Of a DNA stretch of 64,000 nucleotides, positions 8,309-17,058 are shown in pieces (positions within the stretch are counted from its first letter, which is position 1; each line of letters begins with the position of its first letter). A program made the translations under genes and the position numbers. The DNA is from Pseudomonas sp. JAI120 (lineage in GTDB: Bacteria; Pseudomonadota; Gammaproteobacteria; Pseudomonadales; Pseudomonadaceae), in NCBI RefSeq assembly GCF_014207255.1, contig NZ_JACHCZ010000008.1, forward strand, positions 1 through 64,000. The letters are read 5' to 3'. A model generated the notes under the pieces. It did no database searches, was not told the origin of the DNA, and worked only from the letters and a program-made list of their open reading frames with translations.

Positions 8309-9034
8309 TCAGCTGTGTTTATAGTTGAGCGTTACGGTCGTCGCTGCGAGAAACGCTAAGATCATGCTGATGAAGTAAAGCGTGTCACGAAGTGTGAACT
8401 TTCCATTGTCGATAGCGCTGTATCTCGAAAAAGGGCTGAGGGAGACCAAGCTGTCCACCGCCCAGATTGGGGCTTGATGTTCAAGTGCATCGAGTAAATA
8501 AGAGAGCGCACTGACGATAAGCATCAAGCCCACTGTCAGTAGGAAAAGGGCAGTGCGCTGACGCACCAGTGTGAAGATAAAACAACCGACCGCTAGATAA
8601 CTGCCAGCCAGCAGCCAGCTTGATATAAATTGCGAAGCAATAACAGTGTTGTCCGCCACGCCCAGGTAGTTGGCGATGATCACGAGAGGGAAGGTCAACA
8701 TGAGGGCTGTGCCCGCCACGACCCAGGCTGCTAAGAATTTGCCAATAACCCATTCAAACGTGGTGATGGGTAGTGTTTTCATCAGGTCGAGAAAACCGGC
8801 ATTGGACTCGTCCGACCAGAGTTGTGCCGCCAGTACAGGAATCAATAACAAATAGAGCCAGGGGTGTAGCTGGAAGAAAACCTGCAAGTGACTGCTGTCC
8901 TGTTCTGGCCAGGAGCTCATGTGCAACCCCAATGCCACGGACAGTACTGAAAAAATGGCAATGCTCAGATAAGTGCCGGGTGTACCGGCATAGTGGGCGA
9001 GCTGACGCTTGAAAATGACGGGCAGCAGTTTCAA
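8309..9034 (-). CDS. ABC transporter permease, GldF-like (ABC-2 type)
   Basis: A 241-residue protein with six likely membrane helices in the ABC-2 arrangement. Typical sequences are LVIIANYLGVAD after helix 3, a PVLAAQLWSDESNAGFLDLMKTLPI cytoplasmic loop of the kind found in GldF/NosY permeases, and a C-terminal helix with MILAFLAATTV. It overlaps the ATPase gene by four bases (ATGA), so the two are probably translationally coupled. Together with its neighbours it should form a membrane ABC complex whose substrate cannot be read from sequence. Confidence 0.85.
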   Translation of the reverse strand: MKLLPVIFKRQLAHYAGTPGTYLSIAIFSVLSVALGLHMSSWPEQDSSHLQVFFQLHPWLYLLLIPVLAAQLWSDESNAGFLDLMKTLPITTFEWVIGKFLAAWVVAGTALMLTFPLVIIANYLGVADNTVIASQFISSWLLAGSYLAVGCFIFTLVRQRTALFLLTVGLMLIVSALSYLLDALEHQAPIWAVDSLVSLSPFSRYSAIDNGKFTLRDTLYFISMILAFLAATTVTLNYKHS

Positions 9035-9957
9035 AGGGGGGCCTCTCGGCTCAGAGCGTGAACTACGTCGCTGAGGCGACCAGGCTCCAGGCTCAGTGAG
9101 TTGATTTTCCAGCGACGATTGGCAATGAGCGTATTGATATGGGGGTAGATGGTGTGCCCCGGCATGGGCAGGACGGTCACGGTGCCGGGTGCATGCCGAT
9201 GTTCTTCGATGCCCGCGACCCCTGGCAGTACGGCGAGAGCCAGCAGGTCCAAGGGGGCATCTGCGGTGAGGGTAACCGCCTGGAAATGGCGAGAGTCGCG
9301 TTGCAAATCCGGCATAGGGGCATCGGCCACCAGACGATCGCCTGCGATAACCAGTGCGCGCGTACAGAGTTCGGACAATTCATCGCAGTGTCGGGACGCG
9401 ATGATCACTGTCATTTCTTGCATCAATGACTGGATGAGGCTCCTGAATGTGTGTTTCTGATCAGGTGCCAGCCCCTCGGTCGGTTCATCCAGTAATAGCA
9501 AGGCCGGGGTGTGCAGGATGGCCTGGGCAATGGCGACTTTGCGCCTTAAACCCATGGAGAGAGCCTCGAGGGGCGCATTGAGCACCGGCAACAACTCCAA
9601 TCGTGTCGCGGCATATTCCACCTGCGCGCGTTTTTCGGTGCCGCGCAGTCCGCGAATGGCTGCGATGTAGTCAAGGAACTCTTTAACCGACATCGTAGGA
9701 TGACTGACGCACCTATGAAGTTGGTAGCCGATGAGTTTTTTTGCTTTAAATGGATGGGTTTTAGTATTGAAACCGTGGATGTTTATATACCCGCTGGAAG
9801 GAGTAGTCGAGCCCGATATTACATCGAGAAGCGCCGTTTTAACTGTAGGATTTTCTCCGAATAACCCCAGGCATTCCTGTTTGTTTGCGCTGAATGAAAA
9901 ATCGCTGATTATTTTTTTATTGTTAAAATATTTTGTCAGGTTGATTATTTCGATCAT
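9031..9957 (-). CDS. ABC transporter ATP-binding protein, GldA-like, with abnormal Walker A
   Basis: A 308-residue protein: an ATPase domain at about residues 1-215 and a C-terminal extension of about 90 residues typical of GldA-type ATPases. The signature motif (LSMGLRRK), Walker B (LLLLDEPTEGLAP) and the switch histidine (ASRHCDEL) are all present. The P-loop, however, reads GENPTVKT instead of GxxGxGK[ST]: the glycine before the invariant Lys is Val and the earlier glycine is Pro. This would be expected to weaken nucleotide binding. The first 80 codons are markedly AT-rich compared with the rest, as is the upstream region, suggesting acquired DNA. It is the first gene of the operon, divergent from the coiled-coil gene at 10170. 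Confidence 0.85.
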   Translation of the reverse strand: MIEIINLTKYFNNKKIISDFSFSANKQECLGLFGENPTVKTALLDVISGSTTPSSGYINIHGFNTKTHPFKAKKLIGYQLHRCVSHPTMSVKEFLDYIAAIRGLRGTEKRAQVEYAATRLELLPVLNAPLEALSMGLRRKVAIAQAILHTPALLLLDEPTEGLAPDQKHTFRSLIQSLMQEMTVIIASRHCDELSELCTRALVIAGDRLVADAPMPDLQRDSRHFQAVTLTADAPLDLLALAVLPGVAGIEEHRHAPGTVTVLPMPGHTIYPHINTLIANRRWKINSLSLEPGRLSDVVHALSREAPL

Positions 9958-10169
9958 TTAGCGTGGTGTGGTCGTAGAAGGGGAGAGTTTGAAAAGGGTA
10001 CGGGCAATAGCTGTTTTTGGGAACGCCGCTCAGCATTAATCGGAAAAATCCTACGTGCGCGCCAGGCAGGTCGCTGAAACAATTGTTTTGTGTTTTTAAC
10101 CTTTAATTATTGAGTGAATGTCTGAAGGTTATAGAGACTTTTCGAATTTTGTAATGAGGCCCGATTACC
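9958..10169. promoter_or_regulatory. AT-rich divergent intergenic region between the GldA-like and coiled-coil genes
   Basis: A 212-base region with long A/T runs (for example TTAACCTTTAATTATTGAGTG near 10100), clearly lower in GC than the surrounding chromosome. It must hold promoters for both divergent transcription units. No confident -35/-10 pair or operator could be assigned by eye. Confidence 0.45.
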
Positions 10170-11141
10170 ATGATGCTTCTACGTACCCTTGTTCTTGAAC
10201 GCGACGGTCAGGATGCTCCGGTCAACGGTGCATTGCTCTGTGGGTTTGCTGTAGGTCAGATTGCCTCCAACTTCCTTGTTTATAGCTTGGATGAAGAGGT
10301 TGAGCCGGCGAGTTCCAGGGTTTATGTCGCAGCCTTGCGCAAAAAGCTTGATCGGTATTTTCTGAGCGGTGTTGAGTCCAAGGAAGACCTGCATGTGGCC
10401 ATGCATGTCTTCAAGCAAATTCTCACATCGGTGGCGGCAGGCACCAAGGCGGGTGTCACCGAAACTCAGGTTCCTTATCATTTTATCGATTTGAAAGGCT
10501 GCAAGCTGCCGCCTGCGAGGCCCGAAGAACATCACTCGGTGATCATAAAGAAGGCATTGGTGATGAAAGTGATCACCCTGGGAATGTCTGCGCCGGTGAT
10601 GCCGGCAATCGAAAGTGCTTCATTGATTGTGCCTTCCATTCGTTTCTCGTCGAAAATGAGTTCACCTGTCAGGGGGGCGAATCCACCCGAGCCTGTACAT
10701 GAACCTGTTGTAGAAGAACCTCGACAGATGTCAGTCGACGCGCCTGCGGCCATTGTTCCGGATACACCTGTTGTCCTGAATGAGCCAAGCCCCCCGGCTC
10801 AGCCGCAGCTTCCGGCACCCGCGGACGACGGCACCTTGTCCGAAGTGGGCAGTACACTGACCAACCTCGCTCGTGTCGCTCAGGAGTTGACCCAACAGAA
10901 ACTCGCTGCGGATGAAAGGGCAACGGCGCTTGATCAATGGCAGGCCCGATTGCAGCAGGAGCAAACCCATTTGGATGAAAGGACCCGGGATTTGGAGCAA
11001 CGCACCGCTCAACTGCATGACCAGTCTTTGGCGGTCAGTCAGCGAACCGAGGCCCTGAAGGTGATGACCTCGCAAGTATCGGACTTGCGCCAGAGCCTGC
11101 GAGGTGTGCTGCTTGAACTGGATCAGGCCTTGGATGGTTAG
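10170..11141 (+). CDS. Unrecognised protein with N-terminal globular domain, Pro/Ala linker and C-terminal coiled coil
   Basis: A 323-residue protein not recognised from any family. Residues about 1-120 look globular (NFLVYSLDEEVEPASSRVYV, then a helix with AALRKKLDRYFL). Residues about 150-225 are rich in Pro, Val and Ala (PPAQPQLPAPADD) and probably form an extended linker. Residues about 235-320 are a continuous heptad-like coiled coil rich in Gln, Glu and Arg (QQEQTHLDERTRDLEQRTAQ). There is no signal peptide, and no clear membrane helix beyond a mildly hydrophobic stretch near residue 135. GAGG precedes tandem ATG codons at 10170 and 10173. It is divergent from the GldAFG-like operon and may be its partner; that is only inference from position. 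Confidence 0.6.
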   Translation: MMLLRTLVLERDGQDAPVNGALLCGFAVGQIASNFLVYSLDEEVEPASSRVYVAALRKKLDRYFLSGVESKEDLHVAMHVFKQILTSVAAGTKAGVTETQVPYHFIDLKGCKLPPARPEEHHSVIIKKALVMKVITLGMSAPVMPAIESASLIVPSIRFSSKMSSPVRGANPPEPVHEPVVEEPRQMSVDAPAAIVPDTPVVLNEPSPPAQPQLPAPADDGTLSEVGSTLTNLARVAQELTQQKLAADERATALDQWQARLQQEQTHLDERTRDLEQRTAQLHDQSLAVSQRTEALKVMTSQVSDLRQSLRGVLLELDQALDG

Positions 11142-11248
11142 ACCGGCCTGGCTACTTTCTCGGGTTCATTTATCATCAATGCCAGCGAACCGACGCCGGG
11201 GTGTGATTTCCTGGCCTATCGACACCTATGGACATTGCCTGGGGATGC

Positions 11249-11728
11249 ATGCGTTTGAGTACCAAGCTGATTACCAAAGAAGGTCATGAAGCGCTGAAGA
11301 AAGAGCTGGATTACCTGTGGCGCGAAAAGCGTCCGGATACCACACGCAAGGTGACGTGGGCTGCCTCCCTGGGGGATCGCAGCGAGAATGCCGACTATCA
11401 GTACAACAAAAAGCTGCTGCGTGAAATCGACCGGCGGGTGCGTTATTTGCGCAAGCGCCTGGAAGACATGCGCGTGGTGGAGTACATGCCCGAGCAGGAG
11501 GGGAAGGTGTTTTTCGGCGCATGGGTCGATATTGAAAACGAGCAAGGCGAGACCAAGCGTTTTCGTATCGTTGGTTATGACGAGATTTATGATCGGATGG
11601 ACTATATCTCCATCGATTCACCGATGGCCCGTGCGCTGCTGCGCAAGGAAGTCGACGATGAGGCCATTGTGCAGACCCCGGGAGGCGAGGTGTGCTGGTG
11701 GATCACCGCTATTGAGTACGTGAAGTAA
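11249..11728 (+). CDS. greB: Transcript cleavage factor GreB
   Basis: This factor binds the RNA polymerase secondary channel and stimulates cleavage of backtracked RNA. The N-terminal coiled coil carries the acidic tip in SLGDRSENADYQYNKKLLREIDRRVRYL, and the C-terminal FKBP-like domain ends PGGEVCWWITAIEYVK. The length (159 residues from the ATG at 11249) and the REIDRRVRYLRKRLE segment point to GreB rather than GreA. TGGGGAT lies upstream. A TTG at 11255 (giving an N-terminus starting STKLIT) and an ATG at 11228 are alternative starts. It has its own short upstream region after the coiled-coil gene. Confidence 0.92.
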   Translation: MRLSTKLITKEGHEALKKELDYLWREKRPDTTRKVTWAASLGDRSENADYQYNKKLLREIDRRVRYLRKRLEDMRVVEYMPEQEGKVFFGAWVDIENEQGETKRFRIVGYDEIYDRMDYISIDSPMARALLRKEVDDEAIVQTPGGEVCWWITAIEYVK

Positions 11729-11773
11729 GCGACGTTGACCCGCACCCCGCAAGGGAGGCGGGCCGTTGACCGC

Positions 11774-14284
11774 TCAACCCTCGCGCAATACCGTCAGCGG
11801 GCTTGCATTCAGCGCACGGCGTGTGCCGAACACCCCGGCACCGCCGATCAATACGGCGCCGACCACAGGCAGCAGCAATAGCCAGGGGTGCGGGTGCCAG
11901 GCCAGGTCGAAGGCATAGCGGTACAGCACCCACGTCACCAACTCGGTGCCCAGCGCTGCCAGCAAGCCACTGACTGCGCCCAGCAAGCCGAACTCGATAC
12001 GCCGCGCCTTGACCAGCAGCTTGCGCTCTGCGCCCAGTGCTCGCAGCAGTGCGCCTTGGCGAATGCGCTCATCCAATGTGGCCTGCAGGCCGGAGAACAG
12101 TACTGCCATCCCTGCGGCAAGTACAAACAACAACACGTATTCCACTGCCAGGGTCACTTGGGCGAGGATGCTGCGCAGCTGCTCCAGCAGCGCCTCGACC
12201 TGCAGGATGGTCACCGCCGGAAAGGCGCGGGACAGATCAACGATCTGCTGATCATGCCCTGGCGCGAGGTAGAAGCTGGTCAGGTAGGTGGCCGGCAGGT
12301 CCGTCAAGGTACCCGGTTGGAAAATCATGAAGAAGTTCGGCTGGAAGTTATCCCAGTTGATGGTTCGCAGGCTGGCAACCCGTGCCTCACGGTTTTCCCC
12401 GGCGATGGTGAACACCAGGTGATCGTTCAACTTGAGCTTGAGGCTTTGCGCGACCTTGGCTTCTACCGAGACTCCAGGAATTCCATCGGTGGGTTGTTGC
12501 GACCACCATGAGCCTTCGGTCAGGGTATTGCCCGGCGGCAGGTCGGCGGCCCAGGTCAGGCTCAAGTCGCGTTGTACCGCGCGGTCACCACTGGAGTCCT
12601 TGCTGACTATTTCCTGTACAGGCTCGCCATTGATACTGATCAATCGCCCTGGCACCACCGGGTACAGCGGCGCTGATTGCGCCTGCACTTCCAGCAGGCG
12701 GGCGCCAAAGGCGTCCTTATCGGCCGGTAGGATATTCAGGGCGAAATAGTTAGGTGCGTCCTTGGGCAACTGGTTTTGCCAGGTGTCCAGCAGTTCGCCG
12801 CGCAGCAGGGCGATCAAGCCCATGGACAACAGGATCAGGCCGAACGCCAGGGACTGGCCCGCCGCCGCCAGCGGGTGGCGCAGCAATTGGCCCAGGCCCA
12901 GGCGCCACGGCAGGGACGCTCGGGCCAACAGGCGTCGCAGGCTCTGCAACAGCAGCAAAAGCAAGCCACCCAGAACCAGCGCGGCGACCACGCCGCCGCC
13001 CAGCAGGGCGAAGGTCAGCACCAGGTCGAGGCTAAGGCGCCACATGATCAGGCCCAGGGCGAACAGCGCAGCGCCGTAGACCATCCAGGTGCTGGACGGG
13101 ATAGGCAGCAGGTCGCGCCTCAACACGCGCAGAGGTGGTACGCGACCGAGTGCGGCCAGTGGTGGCAGGGCGAAACCCGCGAGAGCGACCAGCCCGGTGC
13201 CGATCCCGGCGACTGCCGGCAACAGCCCGCCTGGGGGAACATCCGCCGGCAGCAGGTCGTGCAGGAAATAGAACAGGCCAAACTGTGCCAGCCAACCGAG
13301 CAGGGCGCCGGCCAGGCTCGCCAGCAACCCCAGTACGCTCAATTGCAGGCTGAACAGCAACATGGCCTCGAGTCGCGACAACCCAAGGCAACGTAGCAAC
13401 GCACTGGCGTCGAAACGGCGGGTGGCAAAACGGTTGGCCGACAGGGCCACGGCCACACCGGCCAACAGCACAGCCACCAGGCTGGCCATGTTCAGGTAGC
13501 GCTCGGCTTTGCCAAGGGCGCCACCGATCTGCTGGTTGCCGTCCCGTGAGTCCTGAAGACGCTGGTTGGCGGCGAGCCCCGGCTTGATCAGGTCACGATA
13601 GGTTTGCAGCGCAGTGCTGGCCTGTGGTCCACGCCACAACTCGCGGTAGCTGACGCGACTGCCTGGCTGGACTACGCCGGTGGCGTCCAGGTCCGCCAGG
13701 TTGATCATCACCCTGGGCGTCAGGCTATAGAAGTTGCCGGCGCGATCCGGTTCGTAGGTCAGTACGCGTGCCAGGCGCAAGGTCTTCATACCCACATCGA
13801 TACTGTCGCCGACTTTCAGGTCCAGCGCCGTCAACAGCCGCGCCTCTACCCAGGCTTCACCCGGTTTCGGTCCGCCGCCTGGGGTTTCATCGCCAAAAGG
13901 CGCAGCGGCACTCTTCAACTCGCCCCGCAGCGGGTACTGCTCGTTCACGGCCTTGATGCTGGAAAGCTGAATGCCGTTGTCGGTGGCGATGACGCTGGAG
14001 AACTCAACCACACGGGCGTGATCCAGGCCCAGTTCGGTCCCGGATCTGATTTGTTCGGGGCGGGCCGGTGAGCTGCCTTCGAGTACCAGGTCGGCGCCGA
14101 GGAACTCGGTGGCGCGTAACAGCATCGCGCCGTTGAGGCGGGCGCCGAAATAACCGATAGCGGTACTGGCGGCCACGGCCACCAACAGGGCGAAGAACAA
14201 CACACGCAATTCGCCGGCGCGGGCATCGCGCAGTAATTGGCGCAGGGCAAGGCTGAACAGGCGCAATAGCGGCAAACGTGCCAT
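11774..14284 (-). CDS. ABC transporter permease, FtsX family (YbbP-like)
   Basis: A large 836-residue membrane protein with an N-terminal helix, a periplasmic domain, a block of helices with the FtsX motif (about residues 250-370), a central helical region, a second periplasmic domain and a terminal FtsX block (VLLFVLAAGMAVLFSGLQATLDERIRQGALLRALGAERK is characteristic of these permeases). It pairs with the ATPase encoded immediately upstream; the junction is TGATG, a one-base overlap, so translation is coupled. The pair corresponds to E. coli YbbA-YbbP, placed in the same way opposite tesA. The cargo is not known, with lipid or toxic metabolite export suggested for relatives. Confidence 0.9.
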   Translation of the reverse strand: MARLPLLRLFSLALRQLLRDARAGELRVLFFALLVAVAASTAIGYFGARLNGAMLLRATEFLGADLVLEGSSPARPEQIRSGTELGLDHARVVEFSSVIATDNGIQLSSIKAVNEQYPLRGELKSAAAPFGDETPGGGPKPGEAWVEARLLTALDLKVGDSIDVGMKTLRLARVLTYEPDRAGNFYSLTPRVMINLADLDATGVVQPGSRVSYRELWRGPQASTALQTYRDLIKPGLAANQRLQDSRDGNQQIGGALGKAERYLNMASLVAVLLAGVAVALSANRFATRRFDASALLRCLGLSRLEAMLLFSLQLSVLGLLASLAGALLGWLAQFGLFYFLHDLLPADVPPGGLLPAVAGIGTGLVALAGFALPPLAALGRVPPLRVLRRDLLPIPSSTWMVYGAALFALGLIMWRLSLDLVLTFALLGGGVVAALVLGGLLLLLLQSLRRLLARASLPWRLGLGQLLRHPLAAAGQSLAFGLILLSMGLIALLRGELLDTWQNQLPKDAPNYFALNILPADKDAFGARLLEVQAQSAPLYPVVPGRLISINGEPVQEIVSKDSSGDRAVQRDLSLTWAADLPPGNTLTEGSWWSQQPTDGIPGVSVEAKVAQSLKLKLNDHLVFTIAGENREARVASLRTINWDNFQPNFFMIFQPGTLTDLPATYLTSFYLAPGHDQQIVDLSRAFPAVTILQVEALLEQLRSILAQVTLAVEYVLLFVLAAGMAVLFSGLQATLDERIRQGALLRALGAERKLLVKARRIEFGLLGAVSGLLAALGTELVTWVLYRYAFDLAWHPHPWLLLLPVVGAVLIGGAGVFGTRRALNASPLTVLREG

Positions 14285-14967
14285 CAAGGCTCCAGGGGGG
14301 CGACCATCAGGCCGGCTTCAAGGCGGATCAGGCGTCGGCAACGATGAGCCAGGCGCTCGTCATGGGTAACCAGCACCAGGGTCGTGCCGCTTTCTTTATT
14401 GAGCTCGAACAGCAGGTCGCTGATGCGCTCGCCGGTGTGACTGTCGAGGTTGCCGGTGGGCTCATCGGCAAACAGCACGTCCGGTTCGGCGGCGAAGGCG
14501 CGGGCAATCGCCACCCGTTGCTGTTCGCCCCCGGAAAGCTGGCGTGGTGAGTGGGTCAGGCGTTGGCCGAGGCCCACGCGCTCCAGTAGGTGTTTGGCGC
14601 GTTCGCGGGCGTCTTTGCGGCCATCCAGCTCCAGCGGCAGCATGACGTTCTCCAGCGCATTGAGGCTGTCGAGCAGTTGGAACGACTGGAACACAAAGCC
14701 CACGTGTTCGGCGCGGATGCGCGCCCGTTGGTCTTCGTCGAGGGTGCTGAGCGCCTGGCCGGCGAGGGTGACTTCACCGCTGCTGGGCAGATCGAGGCCG
14801 GCCAGCAGGCCGAGGAGGGTGGATTTACCGGAACCGGAGCTGCCGACGATAGCCAGGCTATCGCCCTTGTTCAGTTCCAGGCTCAGTTCGTGCAGGATAG
14901 TCAGTTCACCTTCCGCGCTGGGAACCACTTTGCTGAGGTTCCGCGCGGTGAGAATGCTTGCGCCCAT
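14284..14967 (-). CDS. ybbA: ABC transporter ATP-binding protein (YbbA-like)
   Basis: A 227-residue LolD/MacB-class ATPase. All catalytic motifs are intact: Walker A GSSGSGKST, Q-loop FVFQSFQLL, signature LSGGEQQRVAIARA, Walker B VLFADEPTGNLD and switch His in VTHDERLA. The start is the ATG at 14967 (MGASILTARNLSKV). The frame stays open far upstream, but that extension lies antisense to tesA and shows no ABC features. Only 10 bases separate this start codon from that of divergent tesA, so the promoters must overlap the opposite coding regions. Confidence 0.93.
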   Translation of the reverse strand: MGASILTARNLSKVVPSAEGELTILHELSLELNKGDSLAIVGSSGSGKSTLLGLLAGLDLPSSGEVTLAGQALSTLDEDQRARIRAEHVGFVFQSFQLLDSLNALENVMLPLELDGRKDARERAKHLLERVGLGQRLTHSPRQLSGGEQQRVAIARAFAAEPDVLFADEPTGNLDSHTGERISDLLFELNKESGTTLVLVTHDERLAHRCRRLIRLEAGLMVAPLEP

Positions 14968-14977
14968 GGAGAATCCG

Positions 14978-15583
14978 ATGCGAATGTGGTTTTTGAGTGC
15001 TGGCCTGGCCTTGATGTGCATGGCCCAGAACGCAGCGGCGGGTACAGTCCTGATCGTTGGCGATAGTATCAGTGCCGGTTTCGGCCTGGATACCCGCAAA
15101 GGGTGGGTGGCACTGCTGGAGCAACGGCTCAAGAAGGAGGGTTTCGACGATAAGGTGGTCAACGCCTCCATCAGCGGCGACACCAGTGCCGGAGGCCTGG
15201 CGCGGCTGCCGGCGGCGCTTGCAGAGCATAAGCCGGACGTGGTGGTGATCGAGTTGGGGGGCAACGATGGCTTGCGCGGGCAGCCGCCTGCGCAATTGAA
15301 ACAAAATCTTGCGTCGATGATCGACCAGTCCAAGGCCGGCGGTGCCAAAGTCTTGTTGCTGGGTATGCAGTTGCCACCCAATTATGGCCCGCGATATACC
15401 ACGGCGTTTGCCGAAGTCTATGGCGTGCTGGCCAAGGAAAAAAACGTCCCGCTGGTACCGTTTTTCCTTGAAGGCGTGGGGGGGAATCCGGAGCTGATGC
15501 AGGCGGATCAACTGCACCCGGCGGTCGGCGCCCAGGGTAAATTGCTGGAAAATGTCTGGCCGACGCTAAAACCGCTGCTATGA
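14978..15583 (+). CDS. tesA: Arylesterase / acyl-CoA thioesterase I, SGNH hydrolase
   Basis: A periplasmic multifunctional esterase of the SGNH family with 201 residues. A signal peptide ends near AQNAAAG. Block I is GDSISAGFG with the nucleophile Ser, block III is GGNDGLRG, and block V is the DQLHP Asp-His pair. The ATG at 14978 is preceded by GGAGA; a second ATG two codons later is possible. The longer frame starting at 14450 runs antisense through ybbA and is rejected. The divergent tesA/ybbA arrangement is conserved with E. coli. Confidence 0.93.
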   Translation: MRMWFLSAGLALMCMAQNAAAGTVLIVGDSISAGFGLDTRKGWVALLEQRLKKEGFDDKVVNASISGDTSAGGLARLPAALAEHKPDVVVIELGGNDGLRGQPPAQLKQNLASMIDQSKAGGAKVLLLGMQLPPNYGPRYTTAFAEVYGVLAKEKNVPLVPFFLEGVGGNPELMQADQLHPAVGAQGKLLENVWPTLKPLL

Positions 15584-15641
15584 CGCTTTTCTACCGGCAG
15601 GCTTTCGGCTAAGGTGGCGCCCCCCCGATCTGGAGCCCCCG

Positions 15642-15935
15642 ATGTCGCGTCCTGCCTGGTCCCTGTTTAACTACCAACTGATCGAGCCGGACGAACAGCT
15701 GGATCTGTTCGCCTGCCAGGAAGTGCGGGTGCATCTGGTGACGCGTCAATTGGAACTGGGCGGCTCCATCGATCGGACCCTGTGCGGTACGTTATTGCCG
15801 GCGCAGCCGCGCTGGTCCCTGGTCGACCGTTCGATTTTTCAGGACCAGCGCCTGTGCCCTTTGTGCCGGGCGATCCTGGAGTCGCAGAAGCGTGGCACGC
15901 CGCCAATCTGGCCCGAGTTGCGTTTCGAGTTGTAG
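15642..15935 (+). CDS. Conserved small cysteine-containing hypothetical protein
   Basis: A 97-residue soluble protein. It has single cysteines near residues 25 and 48 and a CPLC pair near residue 72, which could bind a metal, although the spacing matches no zinc ribbon I know. The N-terminus (MSRPAWSLFNYQLIEPDEQ) is probably folded. GGAG lies before the ATG. It lies 58 bases after tesA and before the L,D-transpeptidase on the same strand. I believe similar proteins occur in other pseudomonads, but no function is known. Confidence 0.7.
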   Translation: MSRPAWSLFNYQLIEPDEQLDLFACQEVRVHLVTRQLELGGSIDRTLCGTLLPAQPRWSLVDRSIFQDQRLCPLCRAILESQKRGTPPIWPELRFEL

Positions 15936-16007
15936 GGGGCAGCTAGAAGCCCGCTTCACGTATACAATCGATTTTTACCTCCCGTCGTTCTGCGAAGGAT
16001 TTTCCGG

Positions 16008-16976
16008 ATGTTGTCGCGCCTTTCCGTCGTCACCTGCTGCCTGTCTCTTGCTGCCTTGTGTGCGGCCGGTCCTGCCGCCGCCTTGCAGTTGCCCTTGCCT
16101 CCACCCGGTGAAGACATCGTCGGTCAGGTCCAGGTGATCAAGGCCAAGTACGAAGACACCTTTGCCGACCTGGGCACCACCTACGACCTGGGCTATTCGG
16201 AAATGGTCGCGGCCAATCCGGGCGTCGATGCCTGGTTGCCGGGGGCGGGGACCGAGATCGTCCTGCCGACGCGCTTCATTCTGCCGCCGGGCCCCCGTGA
16301 GGGCATTGTGATCAATCTGGCGGAATATCGGCTCTACTACTTCCCCAAGGGACAGGACGTGGTCTACACCTTCCCGCTTGGGATTGGTCGTGAAGGCTGG
16401 GGCTCGCCCATTGCTCACACCAGCATCATCGCTAAGACGCCGAACCCGACCTGGACGCCGCCGGCCTCGATCAAGGCCGAGCACGCCGCCAACGGCGACC
16501 CGTTGCCCAATGTGGTGCCGGCCGGCCCGGACAACCCTCTGGGGCCGTTCAAGTTCACCCTGGGGACGCCGGGTTACCTGATCCACGGTTCCAACATGAA
16601 GTTCGGCATCGGCACCCGTACCAGCCACGGCTGCTTCCGCATGTTCAACAACAACGTGCTGGAAATGGCCGGTATGGTCCCGGTGGGGACGTCGGTGCGC
16701 ATCATCAACGATGCCTACAAGTTCGGCAGCAGCGGCGGCAAGGTCTACCTCGAAGCGCATACGCCCTTGAACGACGACGGCACGCCGTCGGTGGTCGACA
16801 AGCACACGGCAGTGATCAACGCCTTGCTCAAGCGTGAAGACCTGGCCAATAACCTGCGGGTGAACTGGGACCAGGTGCGTGATGTGGTCGCGGCGGAAGA
16901 TGGCCTGCCAACCGAGATCGGTGTGCCAGGTGCTGCACCGATTGCCTCCAGCGCGCCGATTGATTTGCAGCAGTAA
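16008..16976 (+). CDS. L,D-transpeptidase (YkuD domain) with N-terminal LysM-like region
   Basis: A 322-residue periplasmic enzyme of the ErfK/YbiS/YcfS/YnhG group. These attach the major lipoprotein to meso-DAP in peptidoglycan or form 3-3 crosslinks. It has a signal peptide to about residue 25, a LysM-like segment at about 38-90 (YDLGYSEMVAANPGVDAWLP), and a YkuD domain at about 100-245. The active site is HGSNMKFGIGTRTSHGCFRM, catalytic Cys about 209. Its neighbour, the oprI lipoprotein gene, is a plausible substrate: OprI ends in ..ASRK with the C-terminal Lys needed for attachment. A PPP stretch after the signal peptide would be expected to depend on EF-P. A strong terminator follows. 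Confidence 0.92.
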   Translation: MLSRLSVVTCCLSLAALCAAGPAAALQLPLPPPGEDIVGQVQVIKAKYEDTFADLGTTYDLGYSEMVAANPGVDAWLPGAGTEIVLPTRFILPPGPREGIVINLAEYRLYYFPKGQDVVYTFPLGIGREGWGSPIAHTSIIAKTPNPTWTPPASIKAEHAANGDPLPNVVPAGPDNPLGPFKFTLGTPGYLIHGSNMKFGIGTRTSHGCFRMFNNNVLEMAGMVPVGTSVRIINDAYKFGSSGGKVYLEAHTPLNDDGTPSVVDKHTAVINALLKREDLANNLRVNWDQVRDVVAAEDGLPTEIGVPGAAPIASSAPIDLQQ

Positions 16977-16991
16977 GCCTGCTCCATCAAC

Positions 16992-17026
16992 AGCCCGCTG
17001 CAGCATTGCGCTGCGGCGGGCTTTTT
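16992..17026 (+). terminator. Rho-independent terminator after the L,D-transpeptidase gene
   Basis: AGCCCGC ... GCGGGCT with a GC-rich inner stem (CTGCAGCATTGCGCTGCGG) and a T5 run, 16 bases past the stop codon. Confidence 0.85.
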
Positions 17027-17058
17027 ATTGTCTGTAATCGAGAGCCGAATCGCAGGCA

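Noticed and set aside
14450..14977. 5' extension of the tesA frame
   Set aside because: Runs antisense through ybbA and would precede a clear signal peptide.
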